Source: CAWUIO01 sp963922455
Lineage (GTDB): Bacteria > Bacteroidota > Bacteroidia > Cytophagales > Microscillaceae
DNA length: 40,699 bases
Direction: 5' to 3'
Assembly: GCA_963922455.1 (NCBI GenBank)
Contig: CAWUIO010000061.1
Span: forward strand, 1 to 40,699
The position numbers and the translations under genes are program-made. Positions 24,656-34,035 of the stretch are shown here, piece by piece (within the stretch, counting starts at the first letter, position 1; each line of letters opens with the position of its first letter). Below the pieces are notes generated by a model. The model was not told the origin of the DNA, made no database searches, and saw nothing but the letters and a program-made list of their open reading frames with translations.

Positions 24656-25465
24656 TCACCCATCTTTCTGATTTTTTTTGTTAAAAACCGGATTTTGAAT
24701 GGACTTACTAAGCATTCGATACAAAGTTGCCATTTCTGCCGGAAAATTTGCCTCCAAATAGGAGGCGTGGCGATCTATAACTTTTTGGTCTTGTCTTAGG
24801 GCTGGCCCGGTTTGGGCTTCATGGGGACCAATTTTTATGGTTTTTTGGACGGTTTCCTCAATCAAAGGATAAAGCGCACTTAGATCCAGGCCTTCTCGTT
24901 CTAAGATTTCCTGGGCTAAGCGAAACATATGGTTGCTGAAGTTATTGGCAAAGACTGCGGCAATGTGTAAAATTTGCCTTTGGCCACTTTGCAATACCCT
25001 GACCGATTGACTCAGGCCTTGGGCCATTTGACACAAGGCTTCTTGTAGGGCAGGATCTGTAGCTTCCAGGAAAATAGGGATTTTTTTCCAGTCTACTGCT
25101 TTATCCTTGCTAAATGATTGAAGTGGATAGAAAACTCCCGTCTTTACGCCTTCCCAATCCGGATTTTGTAGTACCTCGAGTGCTTTACTTCCTGAAGTGT
25201 GCACAATCCAGGACCCACTAGGAAGTAGCGTAGCTTGAGCTATTTCTGCCAGCGCGTCATCTTTGACACTTAGAATAAATAGATGCGAGCGGCTATCTCG
25301 GAAATCGGTATGGGTTTGGATACGGGCTTGCATGGTCTGGGAAGCTAGGGCTTCGGCAGCAGGGAGGGAGCGGTTATAAATTTCGTTTATAAAAAAACCG
25401 GCTTTTTCCAAAGCCGGAACAAGGTGCCAGGCTAATCGCCCGGTACCTAGTATACTTATTTTCAT
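24656..25465 (-). CDS. Rossmann-fold and DUF2520 domain protein
   Basis: The 269-residue protein starts with a dinucleotide-binding loop, ILGTGRLAWHL (residues 4-14), and has the two-domain form of DUF2520 proteins: an N-terminal NAD(P)-binding Rossmann domain (about 1-125) and a C-terminal all-helical domain (about 130-260, HIAAVFANNFSNHMFRLA). It resembles ketopantoate or pyrroline-carboxylate reductase folds. The substrate is unknown. It begins about 50 nt downstream of the TonB receptor stop on the same strand, so it may be co-transcribed. Confidence 0.85.
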   Translation of the reverse strand: MKISILGTGRLAWHLVPALEKAGFFINEIYNRSLPAAEALASQTMQARIQTHTDFRDSRSHLFILSVKDDALAEIAQATLLPSGSWIVHTSGSKALEVLQNPDWEGVKTGVFYPLQSFSKDKAVDWKKIPIFLEATDPALQEALCQMAQGLSQSVRVLQSGQRQILHIAAVFANNFSNHMFRLAQEILEREGLDLSALYPLIEETVQKTIKIGPHEAQTGPALRQDQKVIDRHASYLEANFPAEMATLYRMLSKSIQNPVFNKKNQKDG

Positions 25466-25513
25466 AGGAAATAAAGTCTAAACTCTTGGTATACCCGGTA
25501 CTGCTAAGTTAAC

Positions 25514-28414
25514 TTAATTCAAGAACTGATCAAAGGTAACTTTGACATAATAAAGCCCACCAATACTGGGGTTGGCAATACCGGTAGTATAATAACTGTT
25601 GAACATGTTCTGGGCTCCAACTTTAAAGATGGTTTTGATAGAGCTAACTTTGTAATTTATTTGGGCATCTACTGTGTGGAAATCGCCGATAGGTCCTGAA
25701 CCAAAGCCTGATTCCCAGTTGAAGCGGTCTTGCCAGCGCCATGTAATACCAAAACCAAGATTTTTAACCACTTCCCGGTTGGAGAAGGAAACATTGGTAC
25801 GGTAGCGAGGAGTATTCCAGTCTACCCGCAATCCATCGGCAACGGCATCGGCCGGGATACCTTCAATGGAGTTATAGGCAACATTAGCTCCAATTTGGAA
25901 CCCTTTGGGTAATTGATAATCCAAACTGAGTCCCCATCCTAGGGTTTCGACCGGTTGATCAAAAGTAACGGGTAAAATATACACTGTACTACCTGGAGTT
26001 AGGCCAATCACACTGAGTGGATCATCGGCCGAGGCTCCTTGAACAACCAATCGCTGTCCTACAAAGTCATTGTAACGGCTCCAGTAAACATAGGCGTCTA
26101 CATACAACTTATCGGCGATGAGGCCCCGGTACCCTGTTTCCAAAGAAAAAACGCGCTCTACTTTGAACTCGTCAAACTCAAAAGGTTCTAAGATCCCTAC
26201 CGTTTGATTGAGCGAAATGCCAATAATAGTTTGTTGTACCAATGCTACATCAGTAGGATCTCCACCTCCGGCGATAATGGTTTGAACGGCTTGATTGAGT
26301 ACTTCGGGATCTTCGGTAGCGGCCCCGAAGGCGGCCCCAAAGGCGCCTGCATTGGGCAGGGAATAAGCCGGGTTATCGTCAAACCGTTCCAAAAATTGGG
26401 GCAAGCCCCCTATAAGTACTACCCCCGGGCGTAATTGTAGGTTGATAAACTGGTTTTGTGTCGTGGGGAAACGGAAGGCCGTCTGGGCCGAAAATCTTAG
26501 ATTGTGTTGACGGTCAGCCCCAAGGGAGAATACGGCTGAACCGCGAGGTGTGAAGCGTCCGTCAAAGTTTTCGTTTTTGTCGTAGCGACCTGACACTTGT
26601 AGTTTGATTCGGTCATTGACAAAAGATTTGGATATTTGTCCGTAGATCCCGTATTCGTTGATCGGAATTGCGTTGCCGTCGGCGTCATCAAACAAGGTGC
26701 CGTCTGATCGGAGGCGGTAATGACGATAGCTGGCCCCCACGGTGATGTCCACTGCCTTGATAAATTTACTGAAGTTATACATCCCTTCAACGTGGTAGAG
26801 GTTGGTTCGGTCTTCAAAGAGGGCGCCTCCCTGGCTAATAGGGGTTTTTTGTAATTGTTCAGATACAGAATTAAACTCGGGAGAGCCAGGCATGAGGCGT
26901 CCTTGATCGGCAATGGAGCGGGCAAATTGATGCGAGGCGGTTACATCGCCCCCATTTTGAGCTAAGGCAGTTAAGTAGGCGCCCGCATATTCTCCAAACC
27001 AATCGGTGTCGCTTTTCCAGGTAGAGTTGATGGCTACCCCTAAGTTACCCGCATCATACGAATCCCCTGACCGTTCTAGGGTTGTCCAACCTCGGAGGAA
27101 AAAATTAGAGCCCTTTAGTTCTAATTTGGCCTGGGTAAGACTAAAGTTGCTAATGGCGTTCCGGTTATTGGCGGTGTACACGGTGGTACCATTCCCATAG
27201 CTAACTTGTCCGATCAATTCAAGGTCTTCGTTGATACGATAGTGTAGGGCAGTATTCAGTTTGAGACTAAATGCGTCATAATCTACCAGGTCTTCATCGG
27301 TATAACCCGTTCGGGTTACGACTTCATTGGGCAAAAGTTGCGCTTGTTCGGGGGTAATCAGTCCAGCTTGGACCAATCCGGAGGCAACTGAGCTATTTGG
27401 GCCTATGTTGGTACCAATTTCGTCTCCGTAAATATTGATTCCGTCGTAGCCAGGATCATTTTCTCGAGTCGTGTTTTCAATGCCCAGGTTATGGTTCCCG
27501 TTATCCACAAAGCTGCGGAAATCGGTAGCTTCCCAGTCATCGGCGGTAAGGTAACTTACATTTACTTTGAAGGCAAAGCGGTCATTAAAGGATTTGGCAT
27601 AGCGAGCGGCAAACTCACCCATGGGCCGTACATTTTGGCTAGGCGAGTTAAAGTGCATAACCCCCCCCCTGACTGAGGCGCTTAGTCCTTGGTACTCAAA
27701 GGGGCTTTTACTCGTCATGAGGAGTGTACCGTTCATACCCCCGGGGCCGTAGAGAGCAGAAGATGCCCCAGGTAATAATTCTACACTTTCCAGATCGAGC
27801 TCAGAGATACCCACAATATTACCTGCGGCGAAGTTTAAGCCGGGGGCAAAGTTGTCAATTCCGTCGATGAGTTGGTTCATGCGCAAGTTACCATTGGCGG
27901 CAAATCCGCGGGTGGTAGGGGAATTGAAGGTAAGACTTTGGGCAGCCACATCTACACCTTTTAAGTTTCTTAGGGACTCATAAAAGGTAGCGGCTGGAGC
28001 ATTACGGATGGCTATGATATCCATCTTCTCTACCGCAACCGGAGCTTGAAGTACATTTTCCTCAAAACGAGAGGCCGATACGATTACTTCCTGCCCTAAG
28101 ATGGACTGCTCTTCCAACTTAATTTCAACATTGCTCATAGAACCAGTGACCTCTAGGGTTTGACTGGCATATCCGATGCTGCTTATGGTTAAGGTGAAAG
28201 GGGCAGGGGTATTGGTAGAAAGGGAAAAGTTACCGTTGACATCCGAAATTGTTCCGACGACTTTTCCTAAAATAGCGATGTTTACTCCTATGAGCGCTTC
28301 ACCGTTATTATCAACTACTTTACCACTTACTACGACCTGGGCTTGGGCTTGGGCAATTCCAAGCAGGCCCGCCAAGGTCAAAATCAAACAAAACGTAGAT
28401 AAAATTTTTCTCAT
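25514..28414 (-). CDS. TonB-dependent outer-membrane receptor with carboxypeptidase-regulatory-like domain (paralog 1)
   Basis: The 966-residue outer-membrane transporter has a signal peptide (1-25, ending AQAQA) and a CarboxypepD-regulatory-like Ig domain (about 28-108, GKVVDNNGEALIGVNI). The plug (about 115-235) has YESLRNLKGVDV, NQLIDGIDN and SALYGPGGMNGTLLM. A 22-strand-type barrel continues to the C-terminus. It would import a bulky ligand using TonB energy; the ligand is unknown. No SusD gene is adjacent, and motifs differ from classical SusC, so it is called a generic TonB receptor. It is clearly paralogous to the next receptor upstream. Confidence 0.93.
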   Translation of the reverse strand: MRKILSTFCLILTLAGLLGIAQAQAQVVVSGKVVDNNGEALIGVNIAILGKVVGTISDVNGNFSLSTNTPAPFTLTISSIGYASQTLEVTGSMSNVEIKLEEQSILGQEVIVSASRFEENVLQAPVAVEKMDIIAIRNAPAATFYESLRNLKGVDVAAQSLTFNSPTTRGFAANGNLRMNQLIDGIDNFAPGLNFAAGNIVGISELDLESVELLPGASSALYGPGGMNGTLLMTSKSPFEYQGLSASVRGGVMHFNSPSQNVRPMGEFAARYAKSFNDRFAFKVNVSYLTADDWEATDFRSFVDNGNHNLGIENTTRENDPGYDGINIYGDEIGTNIGPNSSVASGLVQAGLITPEQAQLLPNEVVTRTGYTDEDLVDYDAFSLKLNTALHYRINEDLELIGQVSYGNGTTVYTANNRNAISNFSLTQAKLELKGSNFFLRGWTTLERSGDSYDAGNLGVAINSTWKSDTDWFGEYAGAYLTALAQNGGDVTASHQFARSIADQGRLMPGSPEFNSVSEQLQKTPISQGGALFEDRTNLYHVEGMYNFSKFIKAVDITVGASYRHYRLRSDGTLFDDADGNAIPINEYGIYGQISKSFVNDRIKLQVSGRYDKNENFDGRFTPRGSAVFSLGADRQHNLRFSAQTAFRFPTTQNQFINLQLRPGVVLIGGLPQFLERFDDNPAYSLPNAGAFGAAFGAATEDPEVLNQAVQTIIAGGGDPTDVALVQQTIIGISLNQTVGILEPFEFDEFKVERVFSLETGYRGLIADKLYVDAYVYWSRYNDFVGQRLVVQGASADDPLSVIGLTPGSTVYILPVTFDQPVETLGWGLSLDYQLPKGFQIGANVAYNSIEGIPADAVADGLRVDWNTPRYRTNVSFSNREVVKNLGFGITWRWQDRFNWESGFGSGPIGDFHTVDAQINYKVSSIKTIFKVGAQNMFNSYYTTGIANPSIGGLYYVKVTFDQFLN

Positions 28415-28632
28415 ATTAATAGCATATTACCGTACAACAAATAGCGACCACAAATATCAAGATAGATTGAAAAGTAACATTATTTCTAAATAAAATAAAA
28501 CTCTATAGTGAATATTTGAATATTTTTGTTTGTAATGCATAAAATTTTAAACATTTCCAGGGAATGTGATCGCAAACCAGGTTCTAATGTAGTGGGCAGG
28601 TAAACTATTTTCTCACCCAGGATAGGGGCATG

Positions 28633-28658
28633 TAGCGAAAATTTCGCTAGTAGCGAAA
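28633..28658. repeat. TAGCGAAA inverted plus direct repeat
   Basis: TAGCGAAA-A-TTTCGCTA is a perfect 8-bp inverted repeat, followed after one base by a third TAGCGAAA. The same octamer occurs inside the nearby structured repeat copies (GAGTAGCGAAAG). Either an operator for receptor 1 or decayed repeat DNA is possible. Confidence 0.5.
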
Positions 28659-28702
28659 TTGTATTTTTGGAAGGAATTCCTCCCTTTACACTACAAAAAA
28701 AA

Positions 28703-28833
28703 GGCTGAGGGATAGAGCGGCCTGTTTGAGCCCGCCGCTGGAGGTGGGTTGGCCGGCGAGTAGCGAAAGCCCGACCCTGGCCGGGTAGGATTATAATTTA
28801 TGTTACGATTGAAGTGAAGCCAGGGGCAGCCCC
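28703..28833 (+). repeat. structured intergenic repeat, copy f
   Basis: GGCTGAGGGATAGAGCGGCC, TGTTTGAGCCCG and GCGAGTAGCGAAAGCCCGAC are all conserved. The stem CCCTGGC (28775-28781) pairs with GCCAGGG (28819-28825), a different sequence from other copies but fully paired, then AGCCCC. There is no pyrimidine tract; an A run precedes it. The internal AGCGGC/GCCGCT hairpin is perfect. It lies just past receptor 2's terminator. Confidence 0.87.
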
Positions 28834-28849
28834 TATACCGAATAAATAG

Positions 28850-28881
28850 GAAAAAAAGGTGCCGACTTTGGGTCGGCACCT
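28850..28881 (-). terminator. intrinsic terminator of TonB receptor 2
   Basis: On the minus strand AGGTGCCGAC / GTCGGCACCT forms a perfect 10-bp stem followed by a run of T, about 25 nt past the stop codon. Confidence 0.9.
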
Positions 28882-28904
28882 AGCATATATGTATGAACCC
28901 TGAT

Positions 28905-31769
28905 TTAGTTTAAAAACTCATCAAAGGTCAAGGAGACGTAGTACAGGCCACCAATTTGCGGGTTACCAAAACTAGTGTTATAATAATTATTGAGAATATT
29001 GCTGCCCCCTACTTTGAGTACAGTTTTTAATTTTTTCATCGTGTAGCTCACCTGGGCATCAAGGGTGTGGTAGGCATCAATCTCACCCACGCCAAAGGTT
29101 GATTCCCAGAGAAAGTCATTCTGCCAGCGCCAAACCAAGCTAAAACCTAGGTTTTTGTATACATGCGGATTGGAAAAACTAAGGTTAGTCCGGTAATCGG
29201 GCGAGTTGAATTGCGTGAGGAAACCACTAGGAAAATCACCTCCTACCTTGTTCAAGGTATTATAAGCGACATTACCCGATAGTTTATAGCCTTTATTAAA
29301 CAAATAATCGGCCCCAAATGCCCACCCGTACGCCGAGATATCCTCATCTGTACTGATGGTCGTTAATAGAAAATTGGTTTCTCCATCCGGTAGGGGCTGG
29401 CCCAGGGCTTGGCTGGCCAGGAATCCGTTGTATGAGTTGTAATAAAAATAGGTGTCAATTAGTAGCTTATTTTTAAACAAGCCTTTGTAGCCAATCTCAT
29501 AAGAGACAATTCGTTCTGGCCGGAAGCGAGGGAAAACATATGGGCCTTGAGATAAGTCGGGCTGGCCTACCAAGGGGTTGGGGTCATCCAAGGGATAGAC
29601 CGGATTTTCTTCCAGGTTTAAATCCTCCCGAAATTGAGGAAGTCCTCCAATTACCCGGAAGACCCCTACGTCCAGAAAGGTGTATTGGTCAGCCACCGAA
29701 GGAAAGCGGAATGCGGTCTGGGCCGAGCCTCGGATATTGTGTTGTTTTTTCTGGTCAATAGAATAAACGAGTGAGAAGCGGGGGGTTACTCGTCCTTCAA
29801 AGTTTTCATTTTTGTCGTAGCGGGCTGTACCAATAAACTTAAGGCGGTCATTCCAGAATTTTTTGGCCATTTGTACGTAAGCCCCAAATTGGTGGATCGT
29901 ATGCGGGTCTCCGATAGGATCGCCAAAGATGGTACCTTCACTGTTGATTACAAAGATTTTATGGCTCGCTCCTACGAGGATGTCGGCAAATTTGAAGAAG
30001 TCGCTTAGATTGTATTCGGCTTCCACACTGTGCAACTTACTTTTGTCAACCACCCCACTCCCTCTCACGGTGTTTCCGTTGATTTGAAACTCATCTGTGA
30101 TGGGGCGGGATGTAATTTGATTAAAGACCTCATTAAATTCGGGGCTGCCCGGTAAGAGACGAGCGGGCTGCCCTGGGCTAAGTATGTTGCCCGAATTGTC
30201 CCGGTTGTCGGCCACTTGGCGGGCAAAGTCATAAGACTGCACTAAGTCGCGGCCTCCCAAACGGGCCAAAGTAAAACCGGTGAAGTAATCGGTATACCAC
30301 TGCTCGTCATCTTTCCAAGCGGTGTTTATAAAGTTGGCTGTACTTCCTATGTCGTAGGTATCTCCGCCATTTTCGCTTACGGTCCAGGCCCGGACAAAAA
30401 ACTTAGGTCCTTTGATTTCAGCTTTGAGGTTTAAGAGAGAAAAGTCGACCAGAGAGAAGCGGTTACTGGCGGTGTACACGCTGGTACCCCTTCCATAAGA
30501 GCCTTGGAAGATGGCCTCTACATTTTCATTAATGCGATAATGAAGGGAAGCGCTGAGTTTTAAGCTCTCGGTGTCATAATCGGCTAGATCTTGCTCTTGG
30601 TAACCGGTACGAGAGATTAAAATATCTTCTTCGGCCGTAGGAAAGAGGTCAATAATGTCTTGTAAGGCCTCATCATAGCCGGGGTCTCCGGGAAAAACGC
30701 CTTGGTCTTCTAAGGTACCTTCGGCCGAAGCCTGGGCTTGTTCTCCTAAATTGACCGGGAAGAACACCTCATCTCCATAGGTATTTACTCCATCATAACC
30801 GGGGTTGGTTTGGCGATTGAGGTTTCCATCTTTCAAATCGGTTTTGTCGCGAAAGTCGCGGGAGTGCCAATCTAAGGCACTGATGTAGCTGGCATTGACT
30901 TTAAAGGCAAATTTATTATTAAAGGATTTGGCGTAACGAACGTTAACATCGTACATACCCCCCGGGGTATCGCGATAATCGGCCCCAACGTGCATTAAAC
31001 CCGTTTGTACAGAAGCACTCAAACCTGGGTACTCAAATGGACTTTTGCTGTTCATTAAGATCGTGCCATTTACTCCACCGGGTCCGTAAAGGGCCGATGA
31101 GGCACCGACCAAGAGTTCTACACTCTCAAGGTCTAGCTGGGAAATTCCTACAATATTCCCAGCGGGGAAATTCAAGCCCGGAGGGGCATTGTCTACCCCA
31201 TCAATAATTTGGGTCACCCGGAAGTTGGTGTTCCCGTTAAAACCGCGGGTATTGGGAGTCGTAAAAATAAGGCTTTGCGTTCCCATATCTACCCCTTTCA
31301 AGTTTCGTAGGCTTTCGTAAAAGTTGGGCGCAGGACTTTGCTGAATATCTAGGATATCTAATTTTTCAACCGTTACAGCAGATTCTAAATAGTTTTCCTC
31401 GTACCGACTGGCTGAGATGATAATTTCTTGGCCCAAAATAGCCTCAGCCACCAGTTTTATCTCAATATTGGATTGACTTTGAAGGATTTCCATTTCTTGC
31501 CGAGCGTAGCCAACATAGGAGAAAATCAGAGTAAAGGGAGGGCTTACCTGAGTGCTAAGGGAAAAGTTGCCATCTTGATCCGTAACCGTCCCGATGATCT
31601 TGTCTTTGATGCTGATATTTACCCCGATCAAGGCTTCCTGAGATTGAGCATCGATTATTTTACCACGTACTACCGTTGCCGTCTGGGCTTGTAAGAAGGA
31701 ATGATGGGTAAAAAGCTGGAGGCTTAGTAATAATACCTGGGCCATATAGTATAGTAAATGTTTCTTCAC
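28905..31769 (-). CDS. TonB-dependent outer-membrane receptor with carboxypeptidase-regulatory-like domain (paralog 2)
   Basis: The 954-residue receptor has the same architecture as its downstream neighbour: signal peptide (about 1-29, ending LQAQ), regulatory-like domain (about 33-112), plug (FYESLRNLKGVDMGTQ, QIIDGVDN, SALYGPGGVNGTILM) and a long barrel ending LTFDEFLN. Many segments match the other receptor, so the pair arose by tandem duplication and then diverged, mainly in barrel loops. Its own terminator follows, so the two are probably separate transcription units. No SusD partner or TonB/ExbBD genes are nearby. The ligand is unknown. Confidence 0.93.
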   Translation of the reverse strand: MKKHLLYYMAQVLLLSLQLFTHHSFLQAQTATVVRGKIIDAQSQEALIGVNISIKDKIIGTVTDQDGNFSLSTQVSPPFTLIFSYVGYARQEMEILQSQSNIEIKLVAEAILGQEIIISASRYEENYLESAVTVEKLDILDIQQSPAPNFYESLRNLKGVDMGTQSLIFTTPNTRGFNGNTNFRVTQIIDGVDNAPPGLNFPAGNIVGISQLDLESVELLVGASSALYGPGGVNGTILMNSKSPFEYPGLSASVQTGLMHVGADYRDTPGGMYDVNVRYAKSFNNKFAFKVNASYISALDWHSRDFRDKTDLKDGNLNRQTNPGYDGVNTYGDEVFFPVNLGEQAQASAEGTLEDQGVFPGDPGYDEALQDIIDLFPTAEEDILISRTGYQEQDLADYDTESLKLSASLHYRINENVEAIFQGSYGRGTSVYTASNRFSLVDFSLLNLKAEIKGPKFFVRAWTVSENGGDTYDIGSTANFINTAWKDDEQWYTDYFTGFTLARLGGRDLVQSYDFARQVADNRDNSGNILSPGQPARLLPGSPEFNEVFNQITSRPITDEFQINGNTVRGSGVVDKSKLHSVEAEYNLSDFFKFADILVGASHKIFVINSEGTIFGDPIGDPHTIHQFGAYVQMAKKFWNDRLKFIGTARYDKNENFEGRVTPRFSLVYSIDQKKQHNIRGSAQTAFRFPSVADQYTFLDVGVFRVIGGLPQFREDLNLEENPVYPLDDPNPLVGQPDLSQGPYVFPRFRPERIVSYEIGYKGLFKNKLLIDTYFYYNSYNGFLASQALGQPLPDGETNFLLTTISTDEDISAYGWAFGADYLFNKGYKLSGNVAYNTLNKVGGDFPSGFLTQFNSPDYRTNLSFSNPHVYKNLGFSLVWRWQNDFLWESTFGVGEIDAYHTLDAQVSYTMKKLKTVLKVGGSNILNNYYNTSFGNPQIGGLYYVSLTFDEFLN

Positions 31770-31974
31770 GAATCTAAGGGTTATGAGTTTAGAAATCGAG
31801 TGTAAAAGCTTTTCTCAAGAGCTGCTTTTGAGAGGCTTTTACGAATACCTAGCCAAAAATAGATAATTTGCGTATTAGGTTTAGCAAAAACTTGTTAAAG
31901 CCTGGTACTAAACGGGCAAAATAGCTTAGTTTTGAAGCTAAATTGAATAAAATGTAGGGCAATAAGCGTTATAC

Positions 31975-31999
31975 CTAAAATCTTTTTTTTATTTGCACC
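31975..31999 (+). promoter_or_regulatory. candidate Bacteroidota-type promoter for the lipoprotein gene
   Basis: TTTTTATTTGCACC lies about 20 nt before the ATG and partly matches the Bacteroidota -7 element (TAnnTTTG), including the common GCACC continuation. The upstream element is not clear. Confidence 0.35.
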
Positions 32000-32019
32000 T
32001 TCACTTAACTCTCATAAAA

Positions 32020-32559
32020 ATGAAAAAGCCATTACACCTCAAAATTCTTTTTGTTGTTTTTTTGCTTGGTTCTTTAACTTGGATGTCTTCTTGTAGCGAT
32101 GATAGCGAATCGGACCCTCAAAGTACCGAATTAGATTTTGAAGGAGAATATGCCCTGACCAGTGCCCAATTGGTAAACTCGGGAACGGCCGTTGATTCTC
32201 TCATTGTCTCACTATTGCTCGCCGATTCACCTTGTGACTCTAGTAATGCCAATGACATAGCCTTAATTCAATTGGTAAATGGGGCTTCTGCCAGTGAAGG
32301 AACGGTGAATATTGTATGTACGATTGCCACGACTACCCAGGCTCAAGGAAATTGGACCTATGTTGACGGACAAAGCCTCCAGTTGAATATAAATGTACCT
32401 TTATCACCGGTACCTTTCCCTTTAACTTTGGCAAACTTGCAAATCGTTTTTGAACAAACCACCGGGCAAGTACAAAGCATTCAGGGGCAGGTTGATTTAT
32501 CGGCTATCCCTACTTTGAACTTAAGCGAACCTGTACAAATTGTATTTACCCGAAACTAA
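32020..32559 (+). CDS. lipoprotein of unknown function, lipocalin-like size
   Basis: I start this 179-residue protein at the ATG at 32020; an upstream TTG at 31993 overlaps promoter-like DNA. The N-terminus MKKPLHLKILFVVFLLGSLT is a signal peptide ending in a lipobox-like WMSSC with C25, followed by acidic SDDSESDP, which in Bacteroidota favours surface export of lipoproteins. The rest is rich in short beta-strand-like segments (YALTSAQLVNSG, LQLNINVPLS, VQIVFTRN), reminiscent of lipocalin-like Bacteroidota lipoproteins, with two further cysteines that could pair. I do not recognise a specific family. It is divergent from TonB receptor 2 and closed by its own terminator. Confidence 0.75.
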   Translation: MKKPLHLKILFVVFLLGSLTWMSSCSDDSESDPQSTELDFEGEYALTSAQLVNSGTAVDSLIVSLLLADSPCDSSNANDIALIQLVNGASASEGTVNIVCTIATTTQAQGNWTYVDGQSLQLNINVPLSPVPFPLTLANLQIVFEQTTGQVQSIQGQVDLSAIPTLNLSEPVQIVFTRN

Positions 32560-32577
32560 TAGGTAACACATCAATTT

Positions 32578-32603
32578 AAAGCCGGCTTTGTCCGGCTTTT
32601 TTT
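32578..32603 (+). terminator. intrinsic terminator after the lipoprotein gene
   Basis: AAAGCCGG / CCGGCTTT forms an 8-bp stem with a 6-nt loop and a T run, 19 nt past the lipoprotein stop and 15 nt before folD. Confidence 0.9.
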
Positions 32604-32617
32604 ATTAGATATACCCT

Positions 32618-33499
32618 ATGATATTATTGGATGGAAAACAAACCGCTTTGCACATTCAGCAAGATATTGCCGAATCGGTTGCCAAGCGTGTAGAACAAGG
32701 CTTAAGACCTCCTCATCTGGCTGCAATGTTGGTAGGGGAGGATGCACCAAGCCTGGCCTACGTCAACCAGAAAGTAAAAGCGTGTAAAAGGGTAGGTTTT
32801 GAGTCGTCTTTGATCCCTTACCCCGTTGAAGTTAGCCAGCAAGAATTGATTGAGAAAATCAGATCCATAAACGAGGACCCTCAAATTGATGGCTTAATTG
32901 TTCAACTACCCCTCCCTGATCATATTGATGTAGTCCAAATTACCGAAACTATCTCTCCCGAGAAAGACGTAGACGGCTTTCACCCGATTAATGTGGGCCG
33001 TATGGCCAAAAACCTCCCTGCGTATATATCGGCCACTCCATTGGGGATCCTGAAACTCTTAGAGCATTACCAAATCGAAACCCAAGGAAAACACTGCGTA
33101 GTCTTAGGAAGAAGCGATATCGTGGGCTCGCCGATGAGTATCCTTATGTCGCGTAAATCTAAAATTGGTAACTGCACCGTTACGATATGCCATAGCCGTA
33201 CCCCCGACTTAAAAGAACATACCCTCCAAGCCGATATCCTTATTGTAGCGCTGGGTAAAACAGAATTGGTAAAGAAAGATATGGTAAAACCCGGAGCAAT
33301 TGTCATTGATGTGGGCATCAACCGGGTAGAAGATGCTAGCAAGAAGCGCGGGTACCGGCTGGTAGGAGACGTAGCCTTTGCCGAAGTCTCGGAGGTGGCC
33401 AGTCATATAACCCCAGTACCGGGTGGAGTAGGGCCAATGACCGTTACCGGCCTTCTCTACAATACGCTTTTATCGGCCGAAAAGAAGATTTATTCATAA
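32618..33499 (+). CDS. folD: methylenetetrahydrofolate dehydrogenase / cyclohydrolase
   Basis: FolD (293 residues) interconverts 5,10-methylene-, methenyl- and 10-formyl-THF in the cytoplasm with NADP. The signatures are YVNQKVKACKRVGF (catalytic Tyr and Lys), GLIVQLPLP, KDVDGFHPIN, the Rossmann segment GRSDIVGSPM, and PVPGGVGPMT. Length is normal. It begins right after a terminator, so it has its own short leader. It supplies the formyl-folate used by PurN and PurH encoded in the same window. Confidence 0.97.
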   Translation: MILLDGKQTALHIQQDIAESVAKRVEQGLRPPHLAAMLVGEDAPSLAYVNQKVKACKRVGFESSLIPYPVEVSQQELIEKIRSINEDPQIDGLIVQLPLPDHIDVVQITETISPEKDVDGFHPINVGRMAKNLPAYISATPLGILKLLEHYQIETQGKHCVVLGRSDIVGSPMSILMSRKSKIGNCTVTICHSRTPDLKEHTLQADILIVALGKTELVKKDMVKPGAIVIDVGINRVEDASKKRGYRLVGDVAFAEVSEVASHITPVPGGVGPMTVTGLLYNTLLSAEKKIYS

Positions 33500-33558
33500 G
33501 TTTGGATTAGATTAGATTTTTCATGGAAAGTTCAAAATCAATCCCTTAGAATAGGCCC

Positions 33559-34020
33559 ATGCTGCAATCTTTACTAAAAAACGATCGAGAAAAAGCCCTT
33601 TTTAAGAGTTACTGGGTACACCCTATCTTGCAATTGGTCATTATAGGGTTTTTTCTTTTTATCCGACAAGACCAAAATGTGGTCTTGGCCCTTTACATTT
33701 TCTTAGAATATTACTTGGCCGTACTTGCCTTACTCTTGTATCAATTTCCCCTAACGGGTTTTTTTATAGTGTGGAGCGACCGGATCACCCAACAAGTGTC
33801 TACAGGGCAGGGCCTGTTATTTCGTGTAGTTTTATCTACCGGATGTTTTGTGCTCATGGCCTCGCTCTTTCTGCTTATTTTCTTTCATATATTCACGACC
33901 ATTGTATTTAAAGGCTTTGTATTAGGCGATAGCATCCGGTTTATGATGACCTATATCACCCCCGTACTGTTTACGGGTGAACTTTTACGCCAGAGACTGG
34001 TTTTGAAAAAAGTATATTGA
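33559..34020 (+). CDS. small polytopic membrane protein of unknown function
   Basis: This 153-residue hydrophobic protein has about four membrane segments (about 22-40, 43-66, 85-112 and 122-142) and a charged N-terminus (KNDREKALFKSYW). I do not recognise a family. It sits 59 nt after folD and 15 nt before queE on the same strand, so it is probably co-transcribed with them; nothing links it functionally to folate or queuosine synthesis. Confidence 0.75.
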   Translation: MLQSLLKNDREKALFKSYWVHPILQLVIIGFFLFIRQDQNVVLALYIFLEYYLAVLALLLYQFPLTGFFIVWSDRITQQVSTGQGLLFRVVLSTGCFVLMASLFLLIFFHIFTTIVFKGFVLGDSIRFMMTYITPVLFTGELLRQRLVLKKVY

Positions 34021-34035
34021 TTTAAACCCAACCTT

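Larger units (their letters stand above)
28415..28904. other. 490-nt gap between the two TonB receptors
   Basis: From the receptor-1 side it holds an AT-rich likely promoter (28415-28560), a TAGCGAAA inverted/direct repeat cluster (28633-28658), structured repeat copy f and the terminator of receptor 2. No gene was seen. Confidence 0.75.

Noticed and set aside
28680..28880. Minus-strand 62-codon frame between the TonB receptors
   Set aside because: It reads through repeat copy f and the terminator, is rich in Pro/Arg from GC-rich repeat DNA and has no conserved features.
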